A stretch of 64,000 nt of DNA from contig CP018627.1 of the NCBI GenBank assembly GCA_002021875.1, positions 6,510,001 through 6,574,000 of the forward strand, given 5' to 3'. A program made the translations under genes and the position numbers. A model generated the notes under the pieces. The model made no database searches and was not told the origin of the DNA. It saw only the letters and a list, made by a program, of their open reading frames with translations. This DNA is from Streptomyces hygroscopicus (lineage in GTDB: Bacteria > Actinomycetota > Actinomycetes > Streptomycetales > Streptomycetaceae). Positions 1 through 7,931 of the stretch are shown piece by piece (within the stretch, counting starts at the first letter, position 1; every line of letters starts with the position of its first letter).

Positions 1-165
1 CGCACTGGTCGTCTTGCCACACCCGCGGGGACCGCTGAAGAGATACGCGTGGTTGACCCGGTTGTTGCGCAGCGCCTGCTGCAGCGGGCCGGTGACATGC
101 TCCTGCCCGATGACCTCCGCGAAGGTCTCGGGGCGGTAGCGGCGGTACAGCGCGAGGGACGACAC
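1..165 (-). CDS. dnaX: DNA polymerase III subunit gamma/tau, N-terminal 55 residues (partial)
   Basis: This is the clamp-loader ATPase that loads the beta sliding clamp during chromosome replication. Only the first 55 codons lie in the window. The reverse strand starts at a GTG at 163-165 and reads an N terminus with the YRRYRPETF motif, the IGQEHV motif and a Walker A ([10 protein letters not shown]) around residues 44-53, all diagnostic of DnaX. The gene runs off the left edge. The SRP RNA gene lies just upstream on the same strand, the usual Streptomyces arrangement. Confidence 0.95.
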   Translation of the reverse strand, partial: MSSLALYRRYRPETFAEVIGQEHVTGPLQQALRNNRVNHAYLFSGPRGCGKTTSA

Positions 166-238
166 GCTTACGACGATATCGGGGACCGCCGACAACCGGA
201 CCACACCCGCGTCCCCACACCCCCCGCAGACGCAAAGC

Positions 239-324
239 GCCCCCCACGCACCCACCAGAGCCCACTTACCCTTGCTGCCTTCCGGCCCTGGGGGAGTTCG
301 GTGAGATAGCGCCACGTGAGGGGC
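239..324 (-). ncRNA. ffs: Signal recognition particle small RNA (4.5S/scRNA)
   Basis: On the minus strand the apical domain contains the conserved GGCCGGAAGGCAGCAAGGGT segment (GGAA tetraloop and the asymmetric loop that binds Ffh). The ends pair as a 10-bp stem, GCCCCUCACG with CGUGGGGGGC, which sets the limits at about 324 and 239 (86 nt). The RNA works with Ffh in co-translational membrane targeting. Its position directly upstream of dnaX matches other Streptomyces. The ends are inferred from pairing, not from mapped transcripts. Confidence 0.85.
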
Positions 325-474
325 TGCGCCCCACCTTAGCGGATGGGCCGGGGTGCGAACGACTCCGCGGGTGCCCCTTCCGGTCGCGGACCGTTTTCGG
401 CCAGGATTCGGCCGACGGCCAGTGGGCCAGTGGGCCGGTGGGCCAGCGGTGCAGTGGGGCAACCCCGGCAGGCG

Positions 475-1611
475 TCATCCGGTGGCTTCCGGCGTCACCC
501 GGCGGCCTCCGGCTCGCGATGGGTGGCGAGGTACGTCCTGGCGCTGATCACAGGGATCACGGCCAGCACCCACCAGACCCGGTGGTAGTCCCCCAGGATC
601 GTCGCGCTTGTCGGCGTCCCCAGGACGGCCACGAACAGGCTGACGCCGTGCAGGGCGCCCAGCCGCCGGAAGCTGTTGCCGATGGCGGTGCCGACGCCGA
701 AGCGCTCCGATGGCAGTGCCTTCGCCGCGGCGCTGTTGAGAGTGGAGAGCGCCAGCCCGACCCCGATGCCGTTGAGCACGAGGGTGGGCAGCCAGTGCGC
801 GGCCCATTGCGGCGAGGCGTCGGTGCGCAGGGCGAGAGCGGCGGCGCCCGCGGCGTAGAAGAGGGCGCGTGCGGGCGGTGTCGGCGTCGGGGTCCGTCAG
901 CGGCCGCCCGATCCGCACCCGGACGGCGTGCGGACGCAGCCGTCCGCGTTTGGGCAGCAGTTCCGCGGTGCCGGACAGGGCGACAGGCACCACGGGCACC
1001 ACGGGCACCACGGGCACCACGGGCACACCATTGGAGACGGCCAGGTCGACCGCACCCCGCCGGAACGGGCCCACGCGGCCCTCTCCTCGGGTGCCTTCGG
1101 GAAAAACGACCACCGCGTGTCCGGCACACAGCATGGGACCGGCGATGTCCTGGAGGTCGGAGTAACCGCCACCGTGGCGGCGTACGGGAAACGCGGCGGC
1201 CAGGACCGAACACACCAGGCGGCGCACACGCTTCCGGAACCAGTAGTCGGCGGCTGCCGCCACCCGGGGAGCACGAGCGACGCCGAGCGCGGCGAGGAGC
1301 ACTGCCGTGTCCGCGTGCGAGGAGTGGTTGGCCACCACCACACAACCGCCCTTCGGCAGCTTCCCCTTGACCGCGAGACCACCGGTGAGGAAGAGGACGG
1401 TCCGCCAGAACCGCCGGCGCAACCACGCCGCCACCAGAAGTCGGAACGCGGGCCGGTCCCGCCGCCCGGGAGCCTCCGCTTCGCCGCCGACGAGTCGCTC
1501 GGGCCGCGTATCGCCCTCGGACCGGGCATCGCCCTCGGGCCGCGTATCGCCCTCCGTATCGCTTCGCACCATGAATGACGACCCGGACCCGGTTGCCGCG
1601 TTCTTCGTCAT
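475..1611 (-). CDS. plsC: 1-acyl-glycerol-3-phosphate acyltransferase-like protein (PlsC) with an aberrant C-terminal extension
   Basis: Predicted lysophosphatidic acid acyltransferase. The acyltransferase block is intact: NHSSHADT (HX4D catalytic box) and FPEGTRGEG (substrate-binding box). It is preceded by an atypical about 55-residue leader containing short [12 protein letters not shown] repeats. The ATG at 1609-1611 overlaps the stop of the CdsA-like gene (ATGA), so it is the third cistron of a coupled operon. A 9-bp tandem repeat (about 987-1025) gives a VVP-rich stretch. Around codon 245 the family domain ends, and the last about 130 codons are arginine-rich out-of-frame reading of an MFS transporter relic. 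The native stop has therefore been lost. Activity of the extended protein is uncertain. Confidence 0.75.
   Translation of the reverse strand: MTKNAATGSGSSFMVRSDTEGDTRPEGDARSEGDTRPERLVGGEAEAPGRRDRPAFRLLVAAWLRRRFWRTVLFLTGGLAVKGKLPKGGCVVVANHSSHADTAVLLAALGVARAPRVAAAADYWFRKRVRRLVCSVLAAAFPVRRHGGGYSDLQDIAGPMLCAGHAVVVFPEGTRGEGRVGPFRRGAVDLAVSNGVPVVPVVPVVPVVPVALSGTAELLPKRGRLRPHAVRVRIGRPLTDPDADTARTRPLLRRGRRRSRPAHRRLAAMGRALAAHPRAQRHRGRAGALHSQQRRGEGTAIGALRRRHRHRQQLPAAGRPARRQPVRGRPGDADKRDDPGGLPPGLVGAGRDPCDQRQDVPRHPSRAGGRRVTPEATG
495..880 (-). pseudogene. C-terminal remnant of a DHA2-type MFS efflux transporter
   Basis: In a frame different from the overlapping plsC tail, the minus strand encodes about 125 residues resembling the last two membrane helices of EmrB/QacA-family transporters. 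It begins near RALFYAAG, continues through [32 protein letters not shown] and [10 protein letters not shown], and ends in a charged tail with a stop at 495-497. There is no start, and no N-terminal 350 residues. The left boundary (about 865-885) coincides with the end of recognisable PlsC. This points to a deletion that joined plsC to the transporter 3' end. Confidence 0.7.
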
Positions 1612-2455
1612 GGCGTGGCTCCCAACAGCAGAAGGGTCACGAGAAGTGAGTCGATGCGATCCAGGAGCCCCCCGAAACCGGGCAGCCAACGGCCCGCGTC
1701 CTTGACCCCGGCACCTCGTTTGATCACGGATTCGAGCAGGTCGCCCAGTGCGCAACCGCGCAGCACGGCAAGCCAACGCAACGGGGTCCAGGCGTCCATG
1801 GCCCACAGCGCCAGACCGGACAAGGCGGCGGAGCCCACAACTCCGCCCCAGGTCTTGGCCGGTGAGAGCGCGGACAGCGGACGGCTCAGGGGTCCGGAGC
1901 GGCCCAGTGCCCGCCCGCCGCACCAGCCGCCCACGTCCGCGAAGACCACGCTGACGCAGATCGCGATGGCGAGGTCCCCCAGGGACACCAGTCCGGTGAG
2001 GGCAACGGGCAGCCAGATGAGGCCGAAGGTGGTCCTGGCCGCGCGGTCGGCGCCATGGGCCACGTCCTGGCCCACCAGAGGCGGCAGCGCGGCGGCGCAG
2101 AGCAGGACGCCGGCCATGGGCAGCGTGAGCACGCCGGGTCGCAGCAGGCGATGAGGGGCAGGAGCACCCCGGCACCCAGCAGTACGGCGCCGTCGGCGCG
2201 GCGCAGGCCCACCAGGCGCACGTACTCGGCGGAGCCCACCACCGCGAGCCCGGCCGCGAACAGGGCGGCGCCAGGTGCGCCGAAACCCAGCGTCCCGCAG
2301 ACGATCACTGCGGTGACGCACCAGGTCCGCCAGCGGCGGCGCAGTTCGACGTTACGGACGAAGAGAAGGACGAGGCCGCTCACCGTGAGCGTCCCGGCGA
2401 GGAGCGGCACGGCCCGCGCCATCTCCGGCGGAAGCGGACCCGCGAAGGGGGTCAC
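1608..2455 (-). pseudogene. Phosphatidate cytidylyltransferase-like (CdsA/YnbB family), frameshifted
   Basis: CDP-diacylglycerol synthase-type membrane enzyme. The N-terminal half (GTG at 2453-2455, hydrophobic helices, through VLLPLIAC) is in one frame. The C-terminal half (from GVLTLPMAG through the signature [23 protein letters not shown] and DRIDSLL) is in another. The switch falls near 2130-2150, so one indel breaks the gene. The start overlaps the stop of the upstream CDP-alcohol transferase (GTGA), and the stop overlaps the plsC start (ATGA). The C-terminal signature is intact, so the break is either recent or a sequencing error. Confidence 0.75.
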
Positions 2456-3093
2456 AGCCGACCGCTCAGAGGATCGTGGTCACGATCCTCGCCGACACGG
2501 CCGCTCTCGCCGTTATGACCGCTCTCGCCGTCAAGGCGGTTGCAGAGCAGCCGCACACCGGCGGTCACTACGGAACCGACCACCATCACCACCGCGGCGG
2601 GCGCATACCCCCCGGACGCCGCGGCGACCGCGATAACGAGGCAGCGCTCGGTCTTCCCCATCGGACCGCCGTTGATTCTCCGCACCCCGGCCGCGGCCCC
2701 GGCGATGGAGATCCATGACGGCGCCGAACTGGCCAGCAGCGCACCGAGCACGAGCGAAGGCGATGTGTGCGGCAGAAATCCCAGAATCACCAGGAGATCC
2801 GCCGCTCGATCACCAATTTCATTCAGCAGCGAACCCAGACGGGTCTGTTTCCCGATTTCCCTGGCAATGGAGCCGTCGAGATTCGCGCAGGCCAACCGAG
2901 CCGTCAGAAATACCACAACGGGAACTACGGACCAGGGAGCGGGCAGCACAGCAAAAGATGCCCCAGCAGCACCTGCACAGAATATTCCCGCAATGGTGAC
3001 CGCATTCGGAGAGATGCCGCTCCGGATCAACCATCGCCGGAGCAGGGTCAATCGGCGGGCGAACCACGATTTTAGCGCGTACAGCCCATTCAT
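2452..3093 (-). CDS. CDP-alcohol phosphatidyltransferase family protein (YnbA-like)
   Basis: 213-residue integral membrane enzyme expected to move a phosphatidyl group from CDP-diacylglycerol to an alcohol. The active-site block reads LDGSIAR, eight residues, G, three residues, N, three residues, GD-like D (about 73-95). The Asn where most family members have Asp also occurs in E. coli YnbA as recalled, so it looks like a subfamily trait. It is the first cistron of the operon with the CdsA-like and PlsC-like genes. The 5' half is less GC-rich than its surroundings (many codons ending in A or T), possibly indicating acquisition. The alcohol substrate cannot be told from sequence. Confidence 0.8.
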   Translation of the reverse strand: MNGLYALKSWFARRLTLLRRWLIRSGISPNAVTIAGIFCAGAAGASFAVLPAPWSVVPVVVFLTARLACANLDGSIAREIGKQTRLGSLLNEIGDRAADLLVILGFLPHTSPSLVLGALLASSAPSWISIAGAAAGVRRINGGPMGKTERCLVIAVAAASGGYAPAAVVMVVGSVVTAGVRLLCNRLDGESGHNGESGRVGEDRDHDPLSGRL

Positions 3094-3143
3094 GGCGAGA
3101 CACCAACAAGCAGGTGAACAAAAGAAGAGCGCCGATCCCCGAA

Positions 3144-3195
3144 GCTAGTAAATGCGCCAGAGGCGCACCTTACGGCGCTAGTGAATACACCAGAG
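3144..3195. promoter_or_regulatory. Two 19-bp imperfect direct repeats upstream of the phospholipid operon
   Basis: GCTAGTAAATGCGCCAGAG at 3144-3162 recurs as GCTAGTGAATACACCAGAG at 3177-3195 (16 of 19 identical, 33-bp period, about three helical turns). They lie 51-100 bp upstream of the CDP-alcohol transferase start. The geometry suits an activator or repressor binding one face of the helix. No bound protein is known; this is inference. Confidence 0.45.
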
Positions 3196-3560
3196 CCCAC
3201 GCTTTACTGACATCCTGAATACTCATTTCTGCATCGGATTCCCCAACCCGCACCGGCCCGATCCCCCGACATATCCCCGAATGGACGGCGGGGTCGGTTC
3301 GGCGACGACCCGCATTTTTCCCCGAAAACGCCCGCGCCGAACCATCCGCCCGCCCCCGAGCCCACATCCGGCGACGGCCACCGGGACGTAAGCCCGAAGC
3401 CACTCCCATCGGCCATCAGCCACAGAACCCGTCCGGTTTATCTCGATTCCGCCGGACATTACCCATCCCCCGACCGATAAAGTGGCGTGCCCCACAGAGC
3501 ACGCCGTACGCACCGCCGACCGTGTCAGCGCACCCCTCCAAGTGGGGTAGAGTGTTCCGC
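3196..3560. other. Intergenic region without a supported gene
   Basis: No reading frame here has a ribosome-binding site, a recognisable domain or consistent codon bias. The only notable element is TAGAGT at about 3549-3554, a plausible -10 hexamer for the tRNA-Ser gene. Confidence 0.5.
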
Positions 3561-3648
3561 GGAGGATTCGCCTAGAGGCCTAGGGCGCACGCTTGGAAAG
3601 CGTGTTGGGGGCAACCCCTCACGAGTTCGAATCTCGTATCCTCCGCCA
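3561..3648 (+). tRNA. tRNA-Ser (anticodon GGA)
   Basis: Acceptor GGAGGAT (3561-3567) pairs with ATCCTCC (3638-3644), followed by discriminator G and an encoded CCA (3646-3648). The anticodon arm CACGC-TTGGAAA-GCGTG gives GGA, which reads UCC/UCU serine codons. The long variable arm (TTGGGGGCAACCCC) is the class II feature expected for tRNA-Ser, and the T arm CGAG-TTCGAAT-CTCG is intact. Confidence 0.97.
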
Positions 3649-3665
3649 GTGCCTCACCGGGCACG

Positions 3666-3707
3666 ATGTCGAAGGGCCCCACCGTTCGCGGTGGGGCCCT
3701 TCGACAT
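3666..3707 (+). terminator. Hairpin terminator after tRNA-Ser(GGA)
   Basis: A perfect 19-bp inverted repeat (ATGTCGAAGGGCCCCACCG and its complement) around a TTCG loop begins 18 nt after the tRNA. The stem is very GC-rich and lacks a U tract, as is common for Streptomyces terminators. Confidence 0.85.
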
Positions 3708-4213
3708 TGCCCGTCTCAGCTGAGGACTGCGGCACCTGAGCGCAGTGTCTCGGCAATGGCCTGGCCGGCCAGGCAGGATCGCGTCCGGCGCCGAACGGCG
3801 TCGACACTCCTGGTCCGTCTGGTCCATGAACCGGCTCTGTCATGGCCTCAGCCTCAGGCACCGGACGTCACTACACACGCAACCGGGAAGTGTTTCCCCG
3901 GCGTCGCGGACACCACGGAAACCTCGGCCCCGTCAGGGCGCCGGATGCCGCGGCTTCAATTCACGAAGGCTTCCGTCTCCAGTGGACGTGGTGGGCCGCG
4001 CCGGAGGCACACCACGCACGCCCGGAAGTGATGCCGCCGGCGGCATGGGACGCGAGTCCGTAAGGGTCGGGAGCCGTTTGGCGGTACACCGCGTGAGGGT
4101 GCGGACACGAGCGGTTACAAATGACACGTCATCTCGCCATCCCGGCTGGCCCAGCATGGCCGCTGCGTGCCGGTGATGCGCCGCTTCACTCCAGCCCTGA
4201 GGAAGGCGTAACG
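3708..4213. other. Intergenic region without a supported gene
   Basis: About 500 bp. Several open frames exist because of the high GC content, but none has a credible start, domain or codon pattern. The promoter of the beta-helix protein gene presumably lies at the right end. Confidence 0.5.
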
Positions 4214-5263
4214 ATGAAGTACGTATTGCGGTCCGGCGCCGTGACCGTCGCGGTCGGTGCGGGACTCTCCCTCGCGGTCCTGCCGACCGGGTCGGCCAGT
4301 GCCGCCGAAGAGATCCGCGTGCGGTGCAACGACATCCCCGGTCTGGTGGACGCGATCAACCAGGCCAACGCCAACGGCGGTCGCATCACCCTCGCGTCCC
4401 GCTGCACCTACACACTGACCGCACCCGACAACCCGGACGATGGGCTTCCGGAGATCACCGGGGAGGTGACCATCTCCGGCAACAACAGCACCATCCGGCG
4501 CGATCCCGAGGCCACGGAAAGCTTCCGTATCTTCCACGTGGTGTCCGGTGGCACGCTCACCCTGAAGTCGCTCACGGTCAGCGGCGGCGTCAGCAGCAAC
4601 TTTGGCGGCGGCGTCGCGAACGAGCAGGGCACGCTGAACCTGAACGACACGGCCATCAAGGAAAATTTCGCAGTCACCGGTGGTGGCGTCTCCAACAACG
4701 GTGGACAGCTCAACCTCGAACGCACCACCGTCGAGCGCAACCGCGCGGCCAGCTTCGGCGGCGGAGTCGTCAACGACGGTAACGGCACAATGACGATGAA
4801 GCGCGGGTCCCTGCTCAAGAACCGGGCGGTCACCGACAATGGTGGCGGTTTGGAAAACATCCTGGGCACCGCGTCCCTGGAGTCCGTATCGGTCAGGGGC
4901 AACACCGCCATCAACGGTGGTGGCATCCGCAACGTGAACGCCTCCACCCTGAACCTGAAGTCGACCACTCTCAAGGACAACATCGCGGTGAGAGGCGCGG
5001 GCCTCTCGAACTTCACCGCCGCCGCCACCGCCACACTGGTCGACAGCCTGGTCACCCGTAACACGGCGATCACCGCCGGCGGCGGCATCGACAACCAGTC
5101 GAACGGTCAGGTGACGCTCACCAACACCAAGGTCATCGACAACACCCCGGACAACTGCGCCCCCGAAGACAGCGTCCCCGGATGCACCAACCCCACCAGC
5201 AGCATTGACCCGCCGTCCACGCAGGAGCTCCTGCCCGACGACGACATCAAAGACCCCGAGTAA
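4214..5263 (+). CDS. Secreted right-handed parallel beta-helix repeat protein
   Basis: 349 residues. A Sec signal peptide (MKYVLRSG, hydrophobic core, cut after GSASA, about residue 31) is followed by repeating coils of about 20-25 residues rich in GGG, N and alternating L/T (for example GGGVANE, GGGVSNNGG, GGGLENI, GGGIRN, GGGIDNQ). This pattern is typical of parallel beta-helix or polymorphic-membrane-protein-like folds. Two cysteines in the mature N terminus and two near the C terminus may form disulfides. The C-terminal tail is acidic. The ATG at 4214 is preceded by GAGGAAGG. No catalytic residues can be assigned; such proteins are often polysaccharide-binding, adhesive or lyase-like. A terminator follows directly, so it is monocistronic. 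Confidence 0.85.
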   Translation: MKYVLRSGAVTVAVGAGLSLAVLPTGSASAAEEIRVRCNDIPGLVDAINQANANGGRITLASRCTYTLTAPDNPDDGLPEITGEVTISGNNSTIRRDPEATESFRIFHVVSGGTLTLKSLTVSGGVSSNFGGGVANEQGTLNLNDTAIKENFAVTGGGVSNNGGQLNLERTTVERNRAASFGGGVVNDGNGTMTMKRGSLLKNRAVTDNGGGLENILGTASLESVSVRGNTAINGGGIRNVNASTLNLKSTTLKDNIAVRGAGLSNFTAAATATLVDSLVTRNTAITAGGGIDNQSNGQVTLTNTKVIDNTPDNCAPEDSVPGCTNPTSSIDPPSTQELLPDDDIKDPE

Positions 5264-5284
5264 GCCGCCTGCCACGATGGCGAA

Positions 5285-5320
5285 GAAGGGCGGGTCCCCA
5301 CTCGCTGGGTCCCGCCCTTC
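5285..5320 (+). terminator. Hairpin terminator after the beta-helix gene
   Basis: GAAGGGCGGGTCCC (5285-5298) pairs with GGGTCCCGCCCTTC (5307-5320) with a single mismatch and an 8-nt loop, starting 21 nt after the stop codon. Confidence 0.8.
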
Positions 5321-5394
5321 TGTGCGCCGTCCAGCTCGCGCTCACCTCACCTTGGGGCTCAGCAGCTCCAGCACTCGCCCCCACCGGAAGGTGT

Positions 5395-5863
5395 CGCGAC
5401 CGCCCTTCCGGAGCGCACCCGCACCCCTGACGGCCGGGAGACGCAGTTCTCCGTCAACCACCTCGGCCACTTCGCGCTCGCCGTCGGCCTGCACCAGGCG
5501 CTCGCGGCGGCGGACGGGGCGCGCGTGGTCTCGGTGAGTTCTCTCGGGCACCTCTTCTCACCGGTCGTCTTGGACGACCTGGACTACCGCTTCCGCCCCT
5601 ACGACCCGTGGACCTCCTACGGGCAGGCGAAGACCGCCAACGTCCTGTTCGCCGTGGGTGCCTCCGAGCGATGGGCCGACGACGGCATCACCGCCAACGC
5701 ACTCATGCCGGGCAACATCGGCGACACGTCGTTGGCTCGGCACCTGGACCCGCGGCAACTGGCAGCGCTCATGGACACCAGCGGACTGGCGCTGCCGCCG
5801 GGGAAGAGCGTGGAGCAGGGCGCCACGCTGCCGCGCGTCAGAGGGGCACCGCGACGCCGTTGA
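5395..5863 (+). pseudogene. Short-chain dehydrogenase remnant truncated at both ends
   Basis: One frame encodes the central part of an SDR of the retinol dehydrogenase/WW-oxidoreductase type: DGRETQFSVNHLGHFAL, ARVVSVSSLGH (catalytic Ser), then YGQAKTANVLFA (catalytic YxxxK as YGQAK) and GITANALMPGNI. The N-terminal Rossmann GxxxGxG region is missing, with no start codon before about 5395. The C terminus breaks off after KSVEQGA, where the frame runs into the convergent next gene. It is therefore an internal fragment of a once about 300-residue enzyme. The ORF that begins at 5525 is internal to it and should not be called as a gene. Confidence 0.8.
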
Positions 5864-6830
5864 AGGTGGTCTCCGGGGTCTGGGGGCTGGTGAAGCGGGC
5901 GTTGACGAGGTACAGGCGGTCGTGCCAGCGGGCGGCGGTGGTGGGGACGTCGAAGCGGGGGTCGGTGATCGTGCGGCGCAGGGTGGCGGCGCGGGCGGCG
6001 CGGTCGAGGGCGAACACGCTGATGCGGTTCTGCCGGTTCTGGACGACGTACAGCGTGCGGCCGATGCGGACGAGACCGTCTCCGTCGGAGACGTCGTTCG
6101 CGCCGTGCAAGGTGAGCTCGGTGGCATGGCCGGTGCCGAGGTCCACGTGGTAGAGCCTGCCGGGCCGGCTGCTGACGACGATCAGCCCACGGCCGTCGGG
6201 GGTGGCGACGATGCCGTTGGCGTTGTTCACATCGGGGGTCTGCACCCAGTCGCCGCTCAGTGGCAGGGGGCGGACCTCGCCTTGGCGGCCACGCGGCACC
6301 CCGTAGAGGACGCTGTCACGTGAGTCGGTGAACCAGGCGCGGTCGCCGAGCAGGATGACGTCGTTGATGAAGTGGCCGGTGGTGTCGGTCAGTTGGTGGG
6401 TGGTGAGGAGGCGGCCGGTGCGGGCGTCGACCACGCGGGCGGTTCCACCGGCGCCACCCGCGATGTAGAGCAGCCCGTCGCGGTCCACCTTCAGGCCGAT
6501 GGCCGCCGTGCCGACGGCTCCCGCGTAGATCGTCCCGCCCTCGCCGGTGCGCAGGTCGGTGCGGCGGACGGCGCCGTTGGCGCGCGAGCCCATGTAGGCG
6601 TACGGCCGTGCGCCGATGGTGATGCCCTCCGGGAGGAAGCCGTCGGGCAGCGGGAACTCGTTCGGCCACGCGGTGGCCGGGCCGGTCAAGGCAGTCGGGG
6701 TGGTCCGGCCGGTCGATGCCGCCTGGGCGGTCGGGGCGATCGGGGCGGTGCCGGCGGTCAAGGCGAACGCGGCGAGGGCGCCGCCGCCGAGGACGGTGCG
6801 CCGGGAGGGGTGCGGGTGGTTCCGGGTCAT
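5838..6830 (-). CDS. Tat-exported beta-propeller protein (SMP-30/gluconolactonase-like)
   Basis: 330 residues. The N terminus has a twin-arginine motif (SRRTVLGGG, residues 9-17) and a hydrophobic core ending near AQA (about residue 37), so export by Tat is likely. The mature part is a series of WD/NHL-like strands (IGLKVDRDGLLYIAGG, INDVILLGDRAWFTDS, NANGIVATPDGRGLIVV, DVSDGDGLVRIGRTLYVVQN), the layout of six-bladed SMP-30-type propellers. No full metal-binding set can be assigned with certainty. Its 3' end overlaps the SDR relic by 26 bp, which suggests that the relic was truncated next to it. Function is unknown; a calcium-dependent lactonase or a non-enzymatic binding protein is possible. 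Confidence 0.8.
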   Translation of the reverse strand: MTRNHPHPSRRTVLGGGALAAFALTAGTAPIAPTAQAASTGRTTPTALTGPATAWPNEFPLPDGFLPEGITIGARPYAYMGSRANGAVRRTDLRTGEGGTIYAGAVGTAAIGLKVDRDGLLYIAGGAGGTARVVDARTGRLLTTHQLTDTTGHFINDVILLGDRAWFTDSRDSVLYGVPRGRQGEVRPLPLSGDWVQTPDVNNANGIVATPDGRGLIVVSSRPGRLYHVDLGTGHATELTLHGANDVSDGDGLVRIGRTLYVVQNRQNRISVFALDRAARAATLRRTITDPRFDVPTTAARWHDRLYLVNARFTSPQTPETTFNGVAVPL

Positions 6831-7101
6831 GGTTCCGGGCCTCCGTGACGGTGGGTGTGACGGCAGGTCTGCGAACTCGGCAACTCAGCGGACTCATAAG
6901 GGACGTGGAGCGCACTCGACTCAACGTCGGCGGGCGGGTCTCGTTTCGCTCGTGACTGACGACGCGTCGCCCGTCGCTCGTAACGAGGTATCGCCCGGCG
7001 GAGTTCCCTCCCGGCCCGGGAGCGCACTGCCCGAAAACCACTTGGCCGAACGCCCTTCGTGGGCGGTACGTTGACCGCCATGACCAGCAACCGAAAGGGC
7101 C

Positions 7102-7536
7102 ATGCCGCGTAGGCGCCCATCAGCCCTGCGGGGCGAACTCCCGGTTCGTGTCCTGGGTCGTCGGCGGTATCCGCCGATCGACCGTCTCTCGGGTTCCTGC
7201 GCGGCCGATCTGCGTCGGCTCGAACGCACCCGCTTCTGGCCCGAGGCCATCGAGGAAGCCTTCTGGCACTGGAGGGCCCTGGCCCACGGCCGTCTGAGAT
7301 GTCTGGTCGACGGGTTTTGGGCGACTCGGTGCGGCATCTACGAGTGTGGCTGCGATCCGGGGTACTTCCGCGACTGCCTCGAGACGGCACTCCACGCCCT
7401 GCCCAAGAAGAGCGCGCGCGAGCTGCGGGTGCTCGTCCTGGCCCTCGACGCCAAGATCACGGCGAGGGCCAGGATCATTCCCGTGGACGCTCCGGACAGC
7501 CCGTGGTGGCGGGCCATGTCTGAGGGCCATATCTGA
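7102..7536 (+). CDS. Conserved hypothetical protein, 144 aa
   Basis: Function not recognised. The N terminus is arginine-rich. The central part is rich in Trp, Cys and aromatic residues (RFWPEAIEEAFWHWRAL, IYECGCDPGYFRDCLETAL), followed by an amphipathic segment (LPKKSARELRVLVLALDAKITARA) and the C-terminal PWWRA motif. Codon bias is Streptomyces-like. The ATG at 7102 follows GAAAGGG closely, so the start is uncertain. The 3' end and following bases contain a triplicated GAGGGCCAT unit (about 7519-7545). Confidence 0.6.
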   Translation: MPRRRPSALRGELPVRVLGRRRYPPIDRLSGSCAADLRRLERTRFWPEAIEEAFWHWRALAHGRLRCLVDGFWATRCGIYECGCDPGYFRDCLETALHALPKKSARELRVLVLALDAKITARARIIPVDAPDSPWWRAMSEGHI

Positions 7537-7575
7537 GGGCCATGTCTGAGGTGACGTAGCGGCCGTCGCAAGGGC

Positions 7576-7743
7576 TCAGGCGGCTCGGCGGTCGCGCGTC
7601 ATGTACAGGGCCGTGGCGGTACCGATGGCGGTGAGGCCCGTGATGACGCTGATGACGATCTGCTCGGTGCCGCTGAAGGCGAAGCTGGAGGTGACGTTGA
7701 CGATGGCGGCGAGGGTCAGGACCAGCCAGAGCAGGGACTTCAT
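7576..7743 (-). CDS. Small membrane protein, 55 aa
   Basis: Starts at the ATG at 7741-7743, preceded by a good AAAGGAAC ribosome-binding site. It encodes two hydrophobic segments (LLWLVLTLAAIVNVTSSF and IVISVITGLTAIGTATALYM) and a basic tail (TRDRRAA). It is divergent from the two-component pair, with the shared upstream region holding an 18-bp palindrome, so co-control is possible. The function is unknown. Confidence 0.75.
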   Translation of the reverse strand: MKSLLWLVLTLAAIVNVTSSFAFSGTEQIVISVITGLTAIGTATALYMTRDRRAA

Positions 7744-7872
7744 TGGGGGTTCCTTTCGGAGGGCCCTTGGCGGGCCGTGGCGTCGTCCGCCGGTGTCGCG
7801 GCCGTTGCTTGTCCGAGGTCTACGATCCCGTTTCCGCGCCGCCGCCTCGATGGGCCGCGCCCCCGAACCCAT

Positions 7873-7924
7873 GGTGTAGCGCGCTACACCCCCGCTGCCG
7901 TGAACCCGCCCCGTCACTTAGCCT
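7873..7924 (+). promoter_or_regulatory. 18-bp palindromic operator candidate and -10 box upstream of the histidine kinase
   Basis: GGTGTAGCGCGCTACACC (7873-7890) is a perfect palindrome in the 188-bp divergent region between the small membrane protein and the kinase. TAGCCT at 7919-7924 lies 7 nt before the kinase ATG, and no Shine-Dalgarno sequence is present, so the kinase mRNA may be leaderless. The binding protein is unknown. The nearby response regulator is an obvious candidate, but NarL-family sites usually differ. Confidence 0.55.
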
Positions 7925-7931
7925 GACCGCC

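Noticed and set aside
2130..2150. Programmed frameshift in the CdsA-like gene
   Set aside because: No slippery heptamer or downstream structure was recognised at the switch; an indel or sequencing error is simpler.
3619..3861. 80-codon minus-strand frame across tRNA-Ser
   Set aside because: It translates the tRNA complement and the terminator; clearly not a gene.
5838..6830. Superoxide dismutase label sometimes given to this protein type
   Set aside because: No Cu/Zn, Fe/Mn or Ni superoxide dismutase motif is present; the sequence is a propeller.
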